20,508 bases of DNA from Candidatus Omnitrophota bacterium. Its GTDB lineage: Bacteria; Omnitrophota; Gorgyraeia; Gygaellales; Profunditerraquicolaceae. Where the stretch lies: NCBI GenBank assembly GCA_016867095.1, contig VGKK01000006.1:1-20508 (forward strand), given 5' to 3'. The notes beneath the pieces are model-generated. The model had not been told where the DNA came from, searched no databases, and was given only the letters and a program-made list of their open reading frames with translations. The position numbers and the translations under genes were made by a program. Shown in pieces: positions 7,659 through 14,848 of this stretch; within the stretch, counting starts at the first letter, position 1, and each line of letters opens with the position of its first letter.

Positions 7659-7689
7659 AAAGGGGCGGATAGTCTATCCGCCCCTTTTT
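7659..7689 (+). terminator. Intrinsic terminator after gap
   Basis: A 13-bp perfect stem, AAAGGGGCGGATA/TATCCGCCCCTTT (7659-7671/7675-7687), has a 3-nt loop and ends in five T (7685-7689). This is a textbook Rho-independent terminator. The next ATG lies only 13 nt beyond, so the downstream gene depends on read-through or on a promoter not obvious to me. Confidence 0.92.
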
Positions 7690-7702
7690 AATTTTTCCGG
7701 AT

Positions 7703-10015
7703 ATGTATTATATTTTTCTTTTGGCAATTTTGGCAGTGGGCGCAAGCGGGATGGTGGCCCAGGTCATTATCCTGCGCGAATTGTTAATCGGTTTCCAGGG
7801 TAACGAACTTACCCTGGGGATAATTTTGGCTAATTGGCTTATTGCCGAGGCGCTGGGTGTTTTTATTATCGCGAAATTTATTGAGCGCGCCAAAAATAGC
7901 GTAAACCCCGCACCTCGTTCTGAAGAACGGGGTTTTACGAGGTACGGGGTAAATGTATTTATTAGCCTGGGAATAGCCTTTAGTTTAATCTTCCCCATAG
8001 CTATTTATTTTTCCCGCGTATTTAAAAATATCCTCGGCATAAGCTTTGCGGAAGCATTAGGGCTGCACCAGGTGTTTTGGGTTTCTTTATTTATCATTCT
8101 GCCTTTAAGTTTTTGCCATGGGGCGCTCTTTAGCGCCGGGGTCAAACTGTCCCCTTTGTTTAGCCCGAGGCCCGAACGCTCTATCGGCAGGGTTTACAGC
8201 TTAGAAACAATAGGCACCATTATTGGCGGGATAATCCTTACCTATCTTTTGCTGCCCAGGCTTAGTTCTTTTCAAATAGCTTTTATTATCTCCATAACCA
8301 ACCTGGTTATTTCGTTATTTTTCTGTAAATACACGCCTAATAGGAAAATAAAATACCTCATTTGGCTGAGCGCGGTTTCCGCTGTTTTTTTATTCTTGGC
8401 CGGCACTCCCGCTTACCTGAATAGGCTTTCTATAAACAGGCAATACCAGGGAACAAGGGTCCTTGATTGGCATAATTCTATTTATGGCAATGTCTTAGTT
8501 GCTAAACAAGAGGGCCAATACACCTTTTTCTATAACGGCGCGCCGCTAATTAGCGCGCCCTATCCTGATATAACCTCCGTGGAGGAATTCGGGCACCTGC
8601 CTTTATTATTCCATCCCCTGGCGCAGGATATATTGGTAGTCAGCAATGGCTCAGGAGGCCTGATTAACGAAATCCTTAAGCACCCCGTAAAAAACCTTGA
8701 TTATGTTGAATTGGACCCTTTACTTATAGAGATGTTGCGTAAGTATTCTACTGATTTAACAGAAAGAGAGCTCACCGACAGCAGGGTGCGTATTATCAAC
8801 TTAGACGGCAGGTTTTTCTTAAAGGTAACCGCCACTAAATACGACATAGTCTTGGTCGGTTTATCCCGGCCAACAGATTTGGCTATCAATCGTTTTTTTA
8901 CGCGGGAATTTTTTTCTTTAGTCAGGAAAAGGCTTAATCCCGGCGGTATCTTAGCCTTTCGGCTCGCCGGCTCGCTTACCTATTTAAGCAAGGAACTGAT
9001 AGACCTCAATGCCTGCGTATTCAACAGCCTTAAAAGCACTTATCCTTATGTGCGGGTTATCCCCGGAGATTATAATATCTTTCTGGCCTCAACTGCCGGA
9101 GAAATTTTAGAAAAAGATTCTGCTGCCATTGCGCAGAGGCTATCCCGGATGAATATGGAGAGCCGGGTGCTGGTGCCGGCTTACCTTGATTACCGGTTAG
9201 ACCAGCGCAAAGAGGAGTGGTTTAACCAGTCCTTGCGCCAGGCAACCCGCAAAAGCAACCTTGACCTGGCGCCCCTGGCGGTATTTCAGACGCTGGTTTT
9301 CTGGAATAAACAGTTCTCGCCCGCATTCAGCCGGCTCTTGGAATCTTTAACTAATCTGGATTTGGGGATAATCGCGGTTTTAATAGGCGCTGTTACTCTC
9401 TTATTTCTTTATCTTCTAAAACGCAAGCCACGCTTAGCCGGCTTAACTATCGTTTATAGCATTGCCACTACGGGTTTCTTCGGCATGCTGGTAAATTTAA
9501 TCATGATTTTTGCTTTTCAGGTATTTTACGGCTATTTATACCGCCAGATAGGCATACTCATCAGCGTTTTTATGGCCGGAGCAGCCGTGGGAAGTTTCTT
9601 GTTGGCGCGCCATATTGAAGAGATTAAGAACGCATGGAAATTATTTATTAAGCTGGAGATAACTATCGCCGTATTTTCTTGCCTTTTGGCGTTAAGTATA
9701 CCTAAGCTTTCCGGTTGCCCCGTTTTTATTTTTATCAGCCTATTTTTTGTCCCTGGATTTCTCGTGGGCCTGGAGTTTCCTCTAGCCGGTAAGATATATT
9801 TACGGGGCAGGAAAGAAGCGGCTGGCACAGCCGGCGCGCTTTACGCTGCCGACCTGGCAGGCGGGTGGCTGGCCGGCATATTGGCAGGAATTGTGCTGCT
9901 GCCGGTTTTGGGCCTGGCCAAGAGCGTGATGATCGCCGTCATTTTTAAGCTGGGCAGCTTATCCCTGCTTTTTTTGGGCCAGGAAACAAAACCTTTGACA
10001 AAGGCAGCAATTTAA
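7703..10015 (+). CDS. Polytopic membrane protein with spermidine-synthase-like core
   Basis: The 770-residue protein has three parts: an N-terminal block of hydrophobic helices (about 1-245), a soluble methyltransferase-fold domain (about 250-470), and a C-terminal block of hydrophobic helices (about 545-765). Such fused proteins are common in anaerobes and are annotated as spermidine synthase, but their job is unknown. The SAM-fold elements remain: VVSNGSGG (312-319) for the usual GGGDGG, YVELDP (334-339), and NRFFTREFFSLVRKRLNPGG. At 380-390, where spermidine synthases have YDVIIVDxxDP with the catalytic Asp, it reads YDIVLVGLSRP, so the Asp is replaced by Gly386. I would not call it an aminopropyltransferase. 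A palindromic element is embedded near residues 68-83. The start at 7703 has no convincing ribosome-binding site. Confidence 0.75.
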   Translation: MYYIFLLAILAVGASGMVAQVIILRELLIGFQGNELTLGIILANWLIAEALGVFIIAKFIERAKNSVNPAPRSEERGFTRYGVNVFISLGIAFSLIFPIAIYFSRVFKNILGISFAEALGLHQVFWVSLFIILPLSFCHGALFSAGVKLSPLFSPRPERSIGRVYSLETIGTIIGGIILTYLLLPRLSSFQIAFIISITNLVISLFFCKYTPNRKIKYLIWLSAVSAVFLFLAGTPAYLNRLSINRQYQGTRVLDWHNSIYGNVLVAKQEGQYTFFYNGAPLISAPYPDITSVEEFGHLPLLFHPLAQDILVVSNGSGGLINEILKHPVKNLDYVELDPLLIEMLRKYSTDLTERELTDSRVRIINLDGRFFLKVTATKYDIVLVGLSRPTDLAINRFFTREFFSLVRKRLNPGGILAFRLAGSLTYLSKELIDLNACVFNSLKSTYPYVRVIPGDYNIFLASTAGEILEKDSAAIAQRLSRMNMESRVLVPAYLDYRLDQRKEEWFNQSLRQATRKSNLDLAPLAVFQTLVFWNKQFSPAFSRLLESLTNLDLGIIAVLIGAVTLLFLYLLKRKPRLAGLTIVYSIATTGFFGMLVNLIMIFAFQVFYGYLYRQIGILISVFMAGAAVGSFLLARHIEEIKNAWKLFIKLEITIAVFSCLLALSIPKLSGCPVFIFISLFFVPGFLVGLEFPLAGKIYLRGRKEAAGTAGALYAADLAGGWLAGILAGIVLLPVLGLAKSVMIAVIFKLGSLSLLFLGQETKPLTKAAI
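7905..7950. repeat. 46-bp ACCCCG...CGGGGT inverted-repeat element inside a coding sequence
   Basis: Arms ACCCCGCACCTCGT (7905-7918) and ACGAGGTACGGGGT (7937-7950) pair with one mismatch. An inner hairpin, CGTTC-TGAA-GAACG (7916-7929), lies within. Translated, it gives a charged stretch (NPAPRSEERGFTRYG) between predicted membrane helices, without a stop. The ends and flanks (TAA|ACCCCG and CGGGGT|AAAT) match those of the GIY-YIG cassette at 11495-11775. Confidence 0.75.
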
Positions 10016-10023
10016 TATATATT
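9995..10023 (+). promoter_or_regulatory. Near-consensus sigma70 promoter for the pgk operon
   Basis: TTGACA (9995-10000), a 17-nt spacer and TATATT (10018-10023) overlap the last codons of the preceding gene. Start of transcription would be near 10030, giving pgk a leader of about 287 nt that contains the inverted array at 10131-10267. Confidence 0.65.
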
Positions 10024-10130
10024 ACCCAATGTTATCTAATTAAGAGACATCCTATAAGCATTAAAGATAAATTTTAGCGGGTTTGCAGAAGATATAAGCT
10101 AATAGTTACTAAGATAGCTGTTTTTTAAGC

Positions 10131-10267
10131 GAATATCAGAGTACCAGATTATCAGAACGAGATTATCAGAGTATCAGATTATCGGAAAAAAAACGCGAAA
10201 TTTATTCATTTCTGGTGCTCTGATAATCTGATTTTCTCGCTCTGATATTCTAATAGTCTGATACTCG
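10131..10267. repeat. Long imperfect inverted array of ATCAGA words upstream of pgk
   Basis: The 10016-10316 gap is gene-free. Its middle has a left arm (10131-10187) made of variants of GATTATCAGA, GAGTATCAGA and GTACCAGATT. The right arm (10207-10267) carries the complements (CTGATAATCTGATT, CTCTGATATTC, GTCTGATACTC). The arms align over nearly 58 nt with scattered mismatches around a short AT-rich loop. Outside the array I see only the promoter and the pgk ribosome-binding site. Confidence 0.72.
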
Positions 10268-10316
10268 CAATTAGTCAAAGCTATAAGATACATTATACCA
10301 GGGGAGAAATATTCGC

Positions 10317-11504
10317 ATGGCTAAGCTTAACCTGAAGGACATTGACCTAGAGAATAAAAAAGTATTGGTGAGGGCGGATTTTAATGTGCCCCAGGACGCC
10401 AATTTAAACATTACCGATGATACGCGTATCAGGGCGACGCTGCCTACCATCAAATATATCTTGCAAGGCGGCGCCAAAAAAATCATCCTGATCAGCCATT
10501 TAGGCCGTCCTGACGGCAAGCGCCAGGATAAATATAGCCTGGCGCCTGTGGCAGCCAGGCTTGGAGAGCTATTGGCAGGGCCGGTAAAGTTCGTGGATGA
10601 GTGCGTGGGAGATAAGGTTAAAAGCGAGATTGAAGCAGCCAGGGAAAGGGTTATTTTATTGGAGAATTTAAGGTTTCACCCTGAAGAGGAAGCCAATGAC
10701 GCGGGCTTTGCCAAAGAGTTAGCCGCCCTGGGGGATATTTTTGTCAACGATGCCTTTGGCACGGCGCACCGGGCGCACGCCTCCACAGAAGGCGTGGCGC
10801 ATTACCTTAAGTCAGCGGCCGGGTTCCTCCTGGATAAGGAGATTCAATATTTAGGCGGGGCTATCCAGAACCCGCAAAAGCCGTTTATGGTGATTTTAGG
10901 CGGCTCAAAGGTTTCGGATAAAATAGGGGTGATTGAAAACCTGCTGCCTAAATGCGACGCCATTCTTGTCGGCGGCGGCATGGCCTATACCTTTTTAAAG
11001 GCGCAGAATAAACCCATAGGAAATTCTAAATTAGAAAAGGACAAAATAGATTTAGCCAAATCCATATTGGAGAAGGCCAAAGGCCTGCAGAAAGAGATTT
11101 TGTTGCCCATAGACAATGTGGTAGTGGATACGGTTGCCAGCGATAGCAAGACGGAAATTGTGGGCGAAGATATCCCTGACGGTAAAATTGCCGTGGATAT
11201 CGGACCTAAAACCATCGCGCTATTCCAGGCAAAATTGAAGTCCGCCAAAACAATTGTCTGGAATGGCCCGGTAGGGATTTTTGAAATGGATTCCTTCGCC
11301 AAAGGCACGCGGGAGATCGCTAAAATTATCAGCGGCCTGCGGGCGGCCACGATTATCGGCGGCGGCGATACCGCGGCGGCAGTGGCGAAATTTAAATTAG
11401 AAGATAAGATGACGCATATTTCTACCGGCGGCGGAGCGAGCCTGGAGTTCCTGGAGGGAAAGGCCCTGCCGGGCATCGCGGCCTTGACGGATAAACCCCG
11501 TTAG
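10317..11504 (+). CDS. pgk: Phosphoglycerate kinase
   Basis: Makes ATP and 3-phosphoglycerate from 1,3-bisphosphoglycerate in glycolysis. The 395-residue protein is of normal length and monomeric type: RADFNVP with substrate-binding Asp21 and Asn23, SHLGRPDG (58-65), LENLRFHPEEE, NDAFGTAHRAHAS, the hinge region GGSKVSDKIGV and the nucleotide-binding GGGDTAAAV and STGGGASLEFLEG. AGGGGAG (10300-10306) precedes the ATG with a rather long 10-nt spacing. The final codons and the TAG stop (11502-11504) lie in the left end of the GIY-YIG cassette, so the C-terminal residues KPR are encoded by that element. First gene of pgk-(GIY-YIG)-tpiA-secG. Confidence 0.97.
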   Translation: MAKLNLKDIDLENKKVLVRADFNVPQDANLNITDDTRIRATLPTIKYILQGGAKKIILISHLGRPDGKRQDKYSLAPVAARLGELLAGPVKFVDECVGDKVKSEIEAARERVILLENLRFHPEEEANDAGFAKELAALGDIFVNDAFGTAHRAHASTEGVAHYLKSAAGFLLDKEIQYLGGAIQNPQKPFMVILGGSKVSDKIGVIENLLPKCDAILVGGGMAYTFLKAQNKPIGNSKLEKDKIDLAKSILEKAKGLQKEILLPIDNVVVDTVASDSKTEIVGEDIPDGKIAVDIGPKTIALFQAKLKSAKTIVWNGPVGIFEMDSFAKGTREIAKIISGLRAATIIGGGDTAAAVAKFKLEDKMTHISTGGGASLEFLEGKALPGIAALTDKPR

Positions 11505-11775
11505 AGATTACGACTCATGGTTTACACCTATGTAATCAGAAGTAGAAAAGACAACAAGTTTTACGCCGGCACAACCGCTGATTTACGGAAACGCTTCAGT
11601 GAACACAATGAAAATAAAGTGATTTCTACTAAAAACAGAGGCCCTTTTGAATTAATATATTATGAAGGCTGCATAGATAAGAATGACGTATTTACAAGAG
11701 AACGATATTTGAAAACGGGGATGGGGAAGCGCTATTTAAAAAATAGACTGAAGCGTTTCCTATCTCTAACGGGGT
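11495..11775. mobile_element. 281-bp GIY-YIG cassette with 14-bp perfect inverted ends
   Basis: ACCCCGTTAGAGAT (11495-11508) and its exact reverse complement (11762-11775) bracket a single GIY-YIG gene sitting between two glycolytic genes that are normally adjacent. The left end includes the pgk stop codon. The right end includes the last GIY-YIG codons (LTG and the first base of the stop) and the GGGG that is the best ribosome-binding site for tpiA. The cassette thus looks fitted into the operon without breaking either neighbour. That it is mobile is an inference from the ends, the position and the related element at 7905-7950. Confidence 0.7.
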
Positions 11776-11777
11776 AA
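11517..11777 (+). CDS. GIY-YIG nuclease-domain protein (small, UPF0213-like)
   Basis: An 86-residue protein made of one GIY-YIG nuclease domain. It has YTYVI (3-7) and FYAGTT (15-20) for the GIY-YIG pair, basic residues Arg24/Arg26 and His30 in DLRKRFSEHN, and Glu62 (RERYLK) as the likely metal ligand, followed by a basic helix. The domain cuts DNA in homing endonucleases and UvrC; for these small stand-alone proteins the function is not established. There is no Shine-Dalgarno before the ATG. The gene lies wholly within the inverted-repeat cassette, and its last residues (LTG) come from the right repeat. A selfish element, or a nuclease that acts on the cassette's own ends, fits best, but that is inference. 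Confidence 0.85.
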   Translation: MVYTYVIRSRKDNKFYAGTTADLRKRFSEHNENKVISTKNRGPFELIYYEGCIDKNDVFTRERYLKTGMGKRYLKNRLKRFLSLTG

Positions 11778-11782
11778 ATAGG

Positions 11783-12556
11783 ATGCGCAAAACCATAATT
11801 GCCGGAAACTGGAAGATGTATAAGACGGTGGTGCAGGCTATTGAACTGGCTAATGGCTTGAAAAGGGAGCTCTTTGCTGTGGCCAGCGACGAGATAGATA
11901 TTGTGCTTTGCCCGCCCTTTACGGCATTAAGCGAGGTCGGGGAGGTGCTTGTTGATTCCAATCTCCAGTTGGGCGCGCAGGATACTTTTTGGCAGGATGA
12001 GGGCGCCTTTACCGGAGAGGTTTCGCCGATGATGCTCAGGGATATTGAGGTTAAATTTGTCATTATCGGGCATTCGGAGCGCCGGCAGTATTTTGGCGAA
12101 ACTAACGAATCGGTAAATAAGAAACTAAAAGCGGCCTTAGGGGCCGGCCTGGTTCCTATTGTTTGCGTAGGCGAGACGTTAAAACAGCGCGAAGGCGGAG
12201 AAACTTTTAAGGTTTTAGAAGAGCAGCTGCGCGAGGGCCTTAAGGGTATAGAGGAACAGGGAATAGAAGGGGTGGTTATCGCTTATGAGCCGGTTTGGGC
12301 GATCGGCACAGGAAAGACCGCCACTTTCCAGCAGGCGCAGGAGGCGCAAAAATATATTCGTAATTTACTAGTTAAGATGTATAATAATGAAGTGGCCGAA
12401 AAGATCAGGATTCAATACGGCGGCAGCGTCAAGCCGGAAAATATCGCGGAATTAATCCGGCAGCCGGATATTGACGGCGCGTTAGTGGGAGGCGCCAGTT
12501 TAACAACAGAGTCGTTTACGGCCATTGTGAAAAAAGCCAGCGAGGTTAGGAAATGA
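11783..12556 (+). CDS. tpiA: Triose-phosphate isomerase
   Basis: Interconverts dihydroxyacetone phosphate and glyceraldehyde-3-phosphate in the cytoplasm. The 257-residue TIM barrel has Lys11 in AGNWKMYK, catalytic His97 in IIGHSERR, catalytic Glu169 in AYEPVWAIGTG and the phosphate-binding GGSVKPEN. The ribosome-binding site appears to be GGGG (11771-11774), 8 nt before the ATG and part of the GIY-YIG cassette's right end. The stop overlaps the secG start as ATGA. Confidence 0.97.
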   Translation: MRKTIIAGNWKMYKTVVQAIELANGLKRELFAVASDEIDIVLCPPFTALSEVGEVLVDSNLQLGAQDTFWQDEGAFTGEVSPMMLRDIEVKFVIIGHSERRQYFGETNESVNKKLKAALGAGLVPIVCVGETLKQREGGETFKVLEEQLREGLKGIEEQGIEGVVIAYEPVWAIGTGKTATFQQAQEAQKYIRNLLVKMYNNEVAEKIRIQYGGSVKPENIAELIRQPDIDGALVGGASLTTESFTAIVKKASEVRK

Positions 12557-12942
12557 TTTTTTTGATTGTAATACATGTAACTACTTGTACTTTATTAATC
12601 GGGATAATCCTGATTCAGTCTGGCCGCGGCGGAGGCCTGGTGGAGAGCTTTTCCGGCGTAGAATCAATGTTCGGCACCAAGACTAGCGCTTTTCTGACGC
12701 GCTCAACCACGGTTTTATCCACCATATTTTTTATTACCTGCGTGAGCCTGGCGCTTTTATCGGCAAGGCAGAGCCGCTCTCTATTGAGAGGAGCCCCTGC
12801 GCCAACCGAACAGACAGCTGTTCCGGCGGCATCTGGGCCGGCAAAACAGGTTATGCCTGAAGCGGCTAAAACACAAGAGAACACGCCTGCGCCGCAGGCA
12901 GAAGAGAAAAAAGCCCCGGAGGAGGCCCCTAAGACTGAGTAA
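12553..12942 (+). CDS. secG: Protein-export membrane protein SecG
   Basis: A small subunit of the SecYEG channel in the inner membrane. The 129-residue protein has the two expected membrane helices (about 2-20 and 54-72) around the conserved loop LIQSGRGGGLVESFSG and FGTKTSAFLTRST. After residue 80 it has an Ala/Pro/Glu/Lys-rich tail of about 50 residues, likely disordered and longer than in compact SecG proteins. It overlaps tpiA by 4 nt (ATGA), so translation is probably coupled. A pgk-tpiA-secG order is common in bacteria. A strong terminator follows. Confidence 0.92.
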   Translation: MIFLIVIHVTTCTLLIGIILIQSGRGGGLVESFSGVESMFGTKTSAFLTRSTTVLSTIFFITCVSLALLSARQSRSLLRGAPAPTEQTAVPAASGPAKQVMPEAAKTQENTPAPQAEEKKAPEEAPKTE

Positions 12943-12969
12943 TTTTAGTTTCTACCACGCCGGGCCAGG

Positions 12970-12996
12970 CTACCTTTTAAAAAAGGTAGTTTTTTT
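12970..12996 (+). terminator. Intrinsic terminator after secG
   Basis: CTACCTTTT (12970-12978) pairs perfectly with AAAAGGTAG (12981-12989) and is followed by seven T (12990-12996). It ends the pgk operon. The next gene starts 15 nt later. Confidence 0.9.
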
Positions 12997-13011
12997 GTTA
13001 ATAGGAGCATA

Positions 13012-14157
13012 ATGAATAAAAAGTTATTTTGGATTTTTGCCTTAAGTAGCGCGGTTTATTTTACGCAAGGTATAGAGGGCCTGCCTTCCCAGGGTTTATT
13101 TTATTATCTTAAAGAGACGCTGCATTTTTCCGCAGAAAAAATAATGCTCATCAGCAGCGTTATCACCTTTGCCTGGCTGGTCAAGCCGCTTATCGGCTAC
13201 GCCATAGATAATTTTTTAACTAAGAGGGCCTGGATTTTCCTTGCGCTTGGCCTGGATATCATTTTAGTTTTATTTTTAGGCCTGGCCGCGTTGCCTATTT
13301 TCGCCTTGATAGCCATCTTGGTGATAAATTCTGCCGACGCGGCTTTTCGGGACGTGGCAGTAGACGGGGTTATGTGCGTGGAGGGAAAAAAATATCAGAA
13401 TACCGGGAAAATCCAGAGTATTCAATGGATTTCCATTACCATATCAGGGTTGATTACCGGCATAGGCGGCGGCTATATTGCCGAGAAATGGGGCTACCGG
13501 GCGGGGTTTTTGTGCCTGGCGCCGGTATATCTACTGGTGGGGGTGGCGGCTTATTTTTTTCAGGAAGACAAGGCGGTAGAAAATAAGGCTCGGTCAACAT
13601 TATTTTCAGATTTAAAAAAGTTATTTAGCGATAAAAAGCTATTGATTGTTGGTTTATTTATCTTTCTCTACAGGTATTCCCCTTCATTCGGCACTCCGCT
13701 TTTTTTTATTCAGAGGGATATCTTCAAATGGGGCAAAGTTTGGATCGGCGCCCTGGGGACGATCAGCACGGTTTTTTCGGTAATCGGCTCCCTATTGTAT
13801 TATAAATTCAGCCAGAAGATAAATATTAAAAAATGGCTGTATGTCTCCGTATTTGTCGGGGCCGCTACTACCTTAAGCTATCTTTATTATACGCCGGTAA
13901 CCGCGGTGGTTTATGACGTGGTCTATAGCCTAATGGGGATGTTTATCTTTTTGATGGTGATGGATTTTATGGCCAGGAATACTGCCAAGGGCTTGGAGGC
14001 AACTTCTTTTGCGCTTTTATGCAGTTTCAGCAATTTGGCGTTGGTGACCAGCAATTTGTCCGGCGCCTTTTTATTGCCGATAGCCGGATTAAAATGGTTG
14101 ATTATCCTCTCGGCCTTAACCAGTTTTCTGTGCCTGCTCCTAATCAATAAAATATAA
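13012..14157 (+). CDS. MFS transporter, AmpG/BT1-like
   Basis: A 381-residue integral membrane protein with about 12 hydrophobic segments in two halves of six, separated by a charged loop near residues 185-205 (QEDKAVENKARS). The motif SADAAFRDVAVDGVMCVEGKK (about 109-129) resembles the aspartate-rich DxxVDG motif of AmpG permeases and of folate-biopterin (BT1) transporters. The N-terminus (YFTQGIEGLPSQGLFYYLKE) also fits that group. The substrate cannot be named. AGGAG (13003-13007) lies only 4 nt before the ATG. It sits alone between the secG terminator and the palindrome at 14161, with no clear promoter of its own. Confidence 0.8.
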   Translation: MNKKLFWIFALSSAVYFTQGIEGLPSQGLFYYLKETLHFSAEKIMLISSVITFAWLVKPLIGYAIDNFLTKRAWIFLALGLDIILVLFLGLAALPIFALIAILVINSADAAFRDVAVDGVMCVEGKKYQNTGKIQSIQWISITISGLITGIGGGYIAEKWGYRAGFLCLAPVYLLVGVAAYFFQEDKAVENKARSTLFSDLKKLFSDKKLLIVGLFIFLYRYSPSFGTPLFFIQRDIFKWGKVWIGALGTISTVFSVIGSLLYYKFSQKINIKKWLYVSVFVGAATTLSYLYYTPVTAVVYDVVYSLMGMFIFLMVMDFMARNTAKGLEATSFALLCSFSNLALVTSNLSGAFLLPIAGLKWLIILSALTSFLCLLLINKI

Positions 14158-14160
14158 CCT

Positions 14161-14198
14161 AAGACCCGGTCTTGCCACGCTTGGCAAGACCGGGTCTT
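14161..14198. repeat. 38-bp perfect palindrome, copy 1 (REP-like)
   Basis: A 16-bp perfect stem, AAGACCCGGTCTTGCC (14161-14176) with 14183-14198, has loop ACGCTT. An identical 38-nt copy lies at 16551-16588. Both are preceded by ATAACC plus one variable base. There is no T-tract. It lies between the MFS stop and the marC promoter, where it could act as an insulator. Confidence 0.88.
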
Positions 14199-14211
14199 GA
14201 GAATATATGGC

Positions 14212-14240
14212 TTGCAGTGGTAAGGAGTTGGTAGTATAAT
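14212..14240 (+). promoter_or_regulatory. Sigma70 promoter for marC-glgC, likely leaderless
   Basis: TTGCAG (14212-14217), a 17-nt spacer and consensus TATAAT (14235-14240). The ATG of marC is at 14249, 8 nt after the -10 box, so the transcript would start at or beside the ATG. AAGGAG (14222-14227) lies inside the promoter spacer and would not be in the mRNA. Confidence 0.7.
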
Positions 14241-14248
14241 TTAAAACT

Positions 14249-14848
14249 ATGCTGACTAGACTGGAACCTTTTATTTTGGCCTTTATTCCCATCTTTGTGG
14301 CGGTGGATACCATCGGTAATATTCCTTTATTTATCTCCCTGGTAGAGGGAAGCACTAAAAAAGAAAGGAATAAGATTATTGCCGATTCAGTCGCTACCGC
14401 GACCGGGGTGGCGATTTTATTTGTCTTTGTGGGCAAATGGATATTGAGGCTTATCGGCATCACCATCCCGGACTTTCAGATTGCCGGCGGCGCGCTTTTA
14501 TTCATTATCTCTATACGGTTGCTGCTTCCCGGCACGCAAAAACACATTCTCTCCGACGGCCACGAGAAGGACGTCGGGGTATTCCCTTTAGGCACCCCCT
14601 TAATCACCGGCCCCGCGGTATTAACTACCACCTTAATGATGCTGGATAATTTCGGCATCATCCCCACGCTTATCTCGCTCCTGGTGAATATGCTGATTGT
14701 CTGGCTGAGCCTGGCCAAGGCGAATGCGGTAATCAGGCTTATAGGCATAAGCGGAACGCGCGCTTTCTCTAAAATTATGTATATCCTGCTTGCGGCCATC
14801 GGTATTATGATGATCAGGCGGGGAGTATTCGGAGTATTGGCGCAATGA
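14249..14848 (+). CDS. MarC-family integral membrane protein
   Basis: A 199-residue protein with about six hydrophobic helices and the MarC hallmarks: FVAVDTIGNIPLFISL near the N-terminus, an IAGGALLFIISIRLL segment, and FPLGTPLITGPAVLTTTLM in the second half. The family is widespread; despite the name (multiple antibiotic resistance) its function is unsettled and a transporter is usually assumed. The putative promoter leaves no leader, so the mRNA may be leaderless. The stop overlaps glgC as ATGA (14845-14848). Confidence 0.9.
   Translation: MLTRLEPFILAFIPIFVAVDTIGNIPLFISLVEGSTKKERNKIIADSVATATGVAILFVFVGKWILRLIGITIPDFQIAGGALLFIISIRLLLPGTQKHILSDGHEKDVGVFPLGTPLITGPAVLTTTLMMLDNFGIIPTLISLLVNMLIVWLSLAKANAVIRLIGISGTRAFSKIMYILLAAIGIMMIRRGVFGVLAQ

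Noticed and set aside
8537..8559. GGCGCGC...GCGCGCC inverted repeat inside the large membrane protein gene
   Set aside because: Only 7 bp with a 9-nt loop, and the encoded residues (NGAPLISAPYP) look like normal family sequence, so probably chance codon use.
10985..11476. A 163-codon open frame on the minus strand
   Set aside because: It lies wholly antisense to well-conserved pgk sequence and has no recognisable domain; a shadow of pgk codon bias.
14161..14198. Intrinsic terminator at the 38-bp palindrome
   Set aside because: The stem is perfect but no T-run follows in either copy; better described as a REP-like repeat.
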